Source: an uncultured Amylibacter sp.
Lineage (GTDB): Bacteria > Pseudomonadota > Alphaproteobacteria > Rhodobacterales > Rhodobacteraceae
Length of the DNA stretch: 6,041 nucleotides
Direction: 5' to 3'
Assembly: GCA_937944065.1 (NCBI GenBank)
Contig: CALDZS010000058.1
Location: forward strand, 1-6,041
The notes beneath the pieces were generated by a model. The model did no database searches. It had not been told where the DNA came from and was given only the letters and a program-made list of their open reading frames with translations. Positions 4,663 through 6,041 of the stretch are shown here, one piece after another (positions within the stretch are counted from its first letter, which is position 1; each line of letters begins with the position of its first letter). A program made the position numbers and the translations under genes.

Positions 4663-6041
4663 TGGATATTGGAACAATTTCACTGGTCTTAATGCTTGCA
4701 CTGATCGCGCTGCTGGCCATTGGTATGCCGCTTGGATTTGCATCTGCAGCATTGGCCGTTCTCGTGTTGGTGATGAAATTCGAGCCGTCTTTGCTTTTGA
4801 ACCCATTCTCGTTCGGTGATGGTATTTTGACGGGCAGGCCAGGAACTGGGCCTCTATATATTCTGGCTCAGAAAATATACGGGCTGCTGACGGATTACGT
4901 CCTCATATCTATTCCGCTGTTTATCTTTATGGCGTCATTGCTTGAACGATCTGGCATTGCCAAAGATATGTATTCCTCGCTCAACGTCTGGTTATCACGC
5001 ACCCGCGGTGGCATCGCGATTGTGACCTCGATCATGGCCGTTATTATGGCGGCGATGTCGGGGATTATCGGCGGCGAAGTCGTCCTGTTGGGCCTGATCG
5101 CGCTGCCGCAAATGCTACGCCTTGGATACAACCAAAACCTAGCAATTGGGGTGATCTGTGCGTCGGGTTCTTTGGGGACAATGATCCCACCGTCGATTGT
5201 GTTGATCATCTATGGCTTGATCACTGAAACCTCGATCAAGGCGCTGTTCACCGCATCCTTCATCCCTGGCTTTATGCTGGCATCGATGTTTATCATCTAC
5301 ATCGTCATTCGCACCACATTGCATCCCGAGGACGCGCCCCTGCCCGAACCTGATCCGACCGATCCGCCGCGAACGGAGAAACGTTTGTTATTCGCAGCCT
5401 TCATGTCAATTATCGTTGCAGGTTTTTGCAGTTTCTTATTCGTCCGCGCTGCATTTTTCGAACTGTCAGGGTCTAACGCCGCAAGCGATGGCGATCCGGC
5501 ACGCATCGGCACCTTGGCGCATATGCCCTGGTTTGCGGGCATCACCATTATCGCACTTATTCTGATCTATTTTGTCTTTGGCAAAGAACGCTCGAAGACC
5601 GGTTGGGACATGGGCAAGGGCCTAGTCGCCCCCATGGTTGTTATCGGGGTTGTTATGGGTTCCATCTATGGTGGCATCACTGGCATCACAGAGGCCGCAG
5701 GCATGGGCGCAGCAGCCGTTCTGATCATCGCAATCCTACGTGGCGAAGGGTCGTTTTCTTTGGTGTGGGACAGTTTGATGCGCACCCTGCGTTCGACCGG
5801 AACCATCATATGGGTCACCATCGGTGCTGCATCACTGGCGGGTGCTTATACCATCGCAGGCGGGCCACAATATGTTGCCGATCTGATCGTGGGCAAAGAT
5901 CTACCAACTATGGCCGTTATTCTAACCATGATGCTGATCCTGCTGTTTATGGGTGCATTCATGGATTGGGTGGGCATTGTATTGTTGATAATCCCGGTCT
6001 TCCTACCCATCGTATTACGTCTTCCGATTGAGGAGATCGGT
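4662..6041 (+). CDS. dctM: TRAP transporter large membrane subunit, DctM family (5' part)
   Basis: The main translocation subunit, which uses a cation gradient (usually Na+) to move the substrate inward. The frame is open from ATG 4662 to the right edge, 460 codons without a stop, so the C-terminus is missing. DctM hallmarks: IPLFIFMASLLERSGIA (84-100), RGGIAIVTS (115-123), MSGIIGGEVVLLGLIALPQM (132-151), GSLGTMIPPSIVLIIYGL (169-186), GGITGITEAAGMGAA (337-351), and FMGAFMDWVGIVLLIIPVFL (429-448). It is longer than the usual 420-440 residues: a segment at about 40-75 is expanded, and between the two halves (about 217-325) there is a Pro/Asp/Glu-rich stretch plus two further hydrophobic segments (about 243-266 and 289-306). 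Translation is probably coupled to dctQ through the TAATG overlap; GGTGGGG inside the end of dctQ (4647-4653) can serve as its ribosome binding site. Confidence 0.95.
   Translation, partial: MDIGTISLVLMLALIALLAIGMPLGFASAALAVLVLVMKFEPSLLLNPFSFGDGILTGRPGTGPLYILAQKIYGLLTDYVLISIPLFIFMASLLERSGIAKDMYSSLNVWLSRTRGGIAIVTSIMAVIMAAMSGIIGGEVVLLGLIALPQMLRLGYNQNLAIGVICASGSLGTMIPPSIVLIIYGLITETSIKALFTASFIPGFMLASMFIIYIVIRTTLHPEDAPLPEPDPTDPPRTEKRLLFAAFMSIIVAGFCSFLFVRAAFFELSGSNAASDGDPARIGTLAHMPWFAGITIIALILIYFVFGKERSKTGWDMGKGLVAPMVVIGVVMGSIYGGITGITEAAGMGAAAVLIIAILRGEGSFSLVWDSLMRTLRSTGTIIWVTIGAASLAGAYTIAGGPQYVADLIVGKDLPTMAVILTMMLILLFMGAFMDWVGIVLLIIPVFLPIVLRLPIEEIG

Noticed and set aside
4895..5548. Antisense open frames of 61-104 codons opposite dctM.
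   Set aside because: They lie opposite well-conserved DctM coding sequence and show no ribosome binding site or recognisable domain.
5603..6031. A His/Gly/Arg-rich 142-codon open frame on the + strand.
   Set aside because: It is a different frame of dctM, whose own frame is open and matches DctM motifs throughout; the odd composition comes from hydrophobic codons read out of frame.

Overview
The window looks like a chromosomal catabolic locus from an alphaproteobacterium, most likely a marine Rhodobacteraceae (Roseobacter-type) organism. This rests on the moderate base composition, the tripartite TRAP (TRAP-T) transporter with a GntR/FCD regulator beside it, the GGGAGGA ribosome binding site ahead of dctP, and the resemblance of the enolase-superfamily enzyme to alphaproteobacterial sugar-acid enzymes. 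The lineage is inferred and was not tested by a search. I saw no mobile element, tRNA/rRNA, CRISPR array or defence system.

Layout from left to right: (1) the 3' part of a 3-hydroxyacid dehydrogenase gene of the tartronate-semialdehyde-reductase type, + strand, cut by the left edge; (2) a GntR-family FCD regulator on the - strand, ending 36 bases from the dehydrogenase stop in a convergent arrangement; (3) a 197-base divergent regulatory region holding an inverted repeat, helically phased TCGA motifs and candidate promoters in both directions; (4) a + strand operon: dctP (periplasmic binding protein), an enolase-superfamily sugar-acid dehydratase/cycloisomerase, dctQ and dctM. The last gene is cut by the right edge after 460 codons.

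The simplest reading is that the DctPQM system imports an acid, the enolase-superfamily enzyme dehydrates or isomerises it in the cytoplasm, and the dehydrogenase may reduce a downstream semialdehyde, for example tartronate semialdehyde to glycerate. The regulator probably senses the substrate or an intermediate and controls the divergent operon and itself. A hexarate, a hexaro-lactone or a related sugar acid is the best guess for the substrate, but the sequence alone does not fix it.

The less ordinary features are: the catabolic gene lying between dctP and dctQM; a perfect 11-bp stem-loop just after dctP without a U-tract; both membrane subunits carrying extra hydrophobic segments; a Glu replacing the usual Asp of the enolase-superfamily His-Asp dyad; and the phased TCGA array in the divergent promoter region. 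None of these amounts to a clearly new kind of system. The locus reads as a TRAP catabolic operon with an unassigned substrate.
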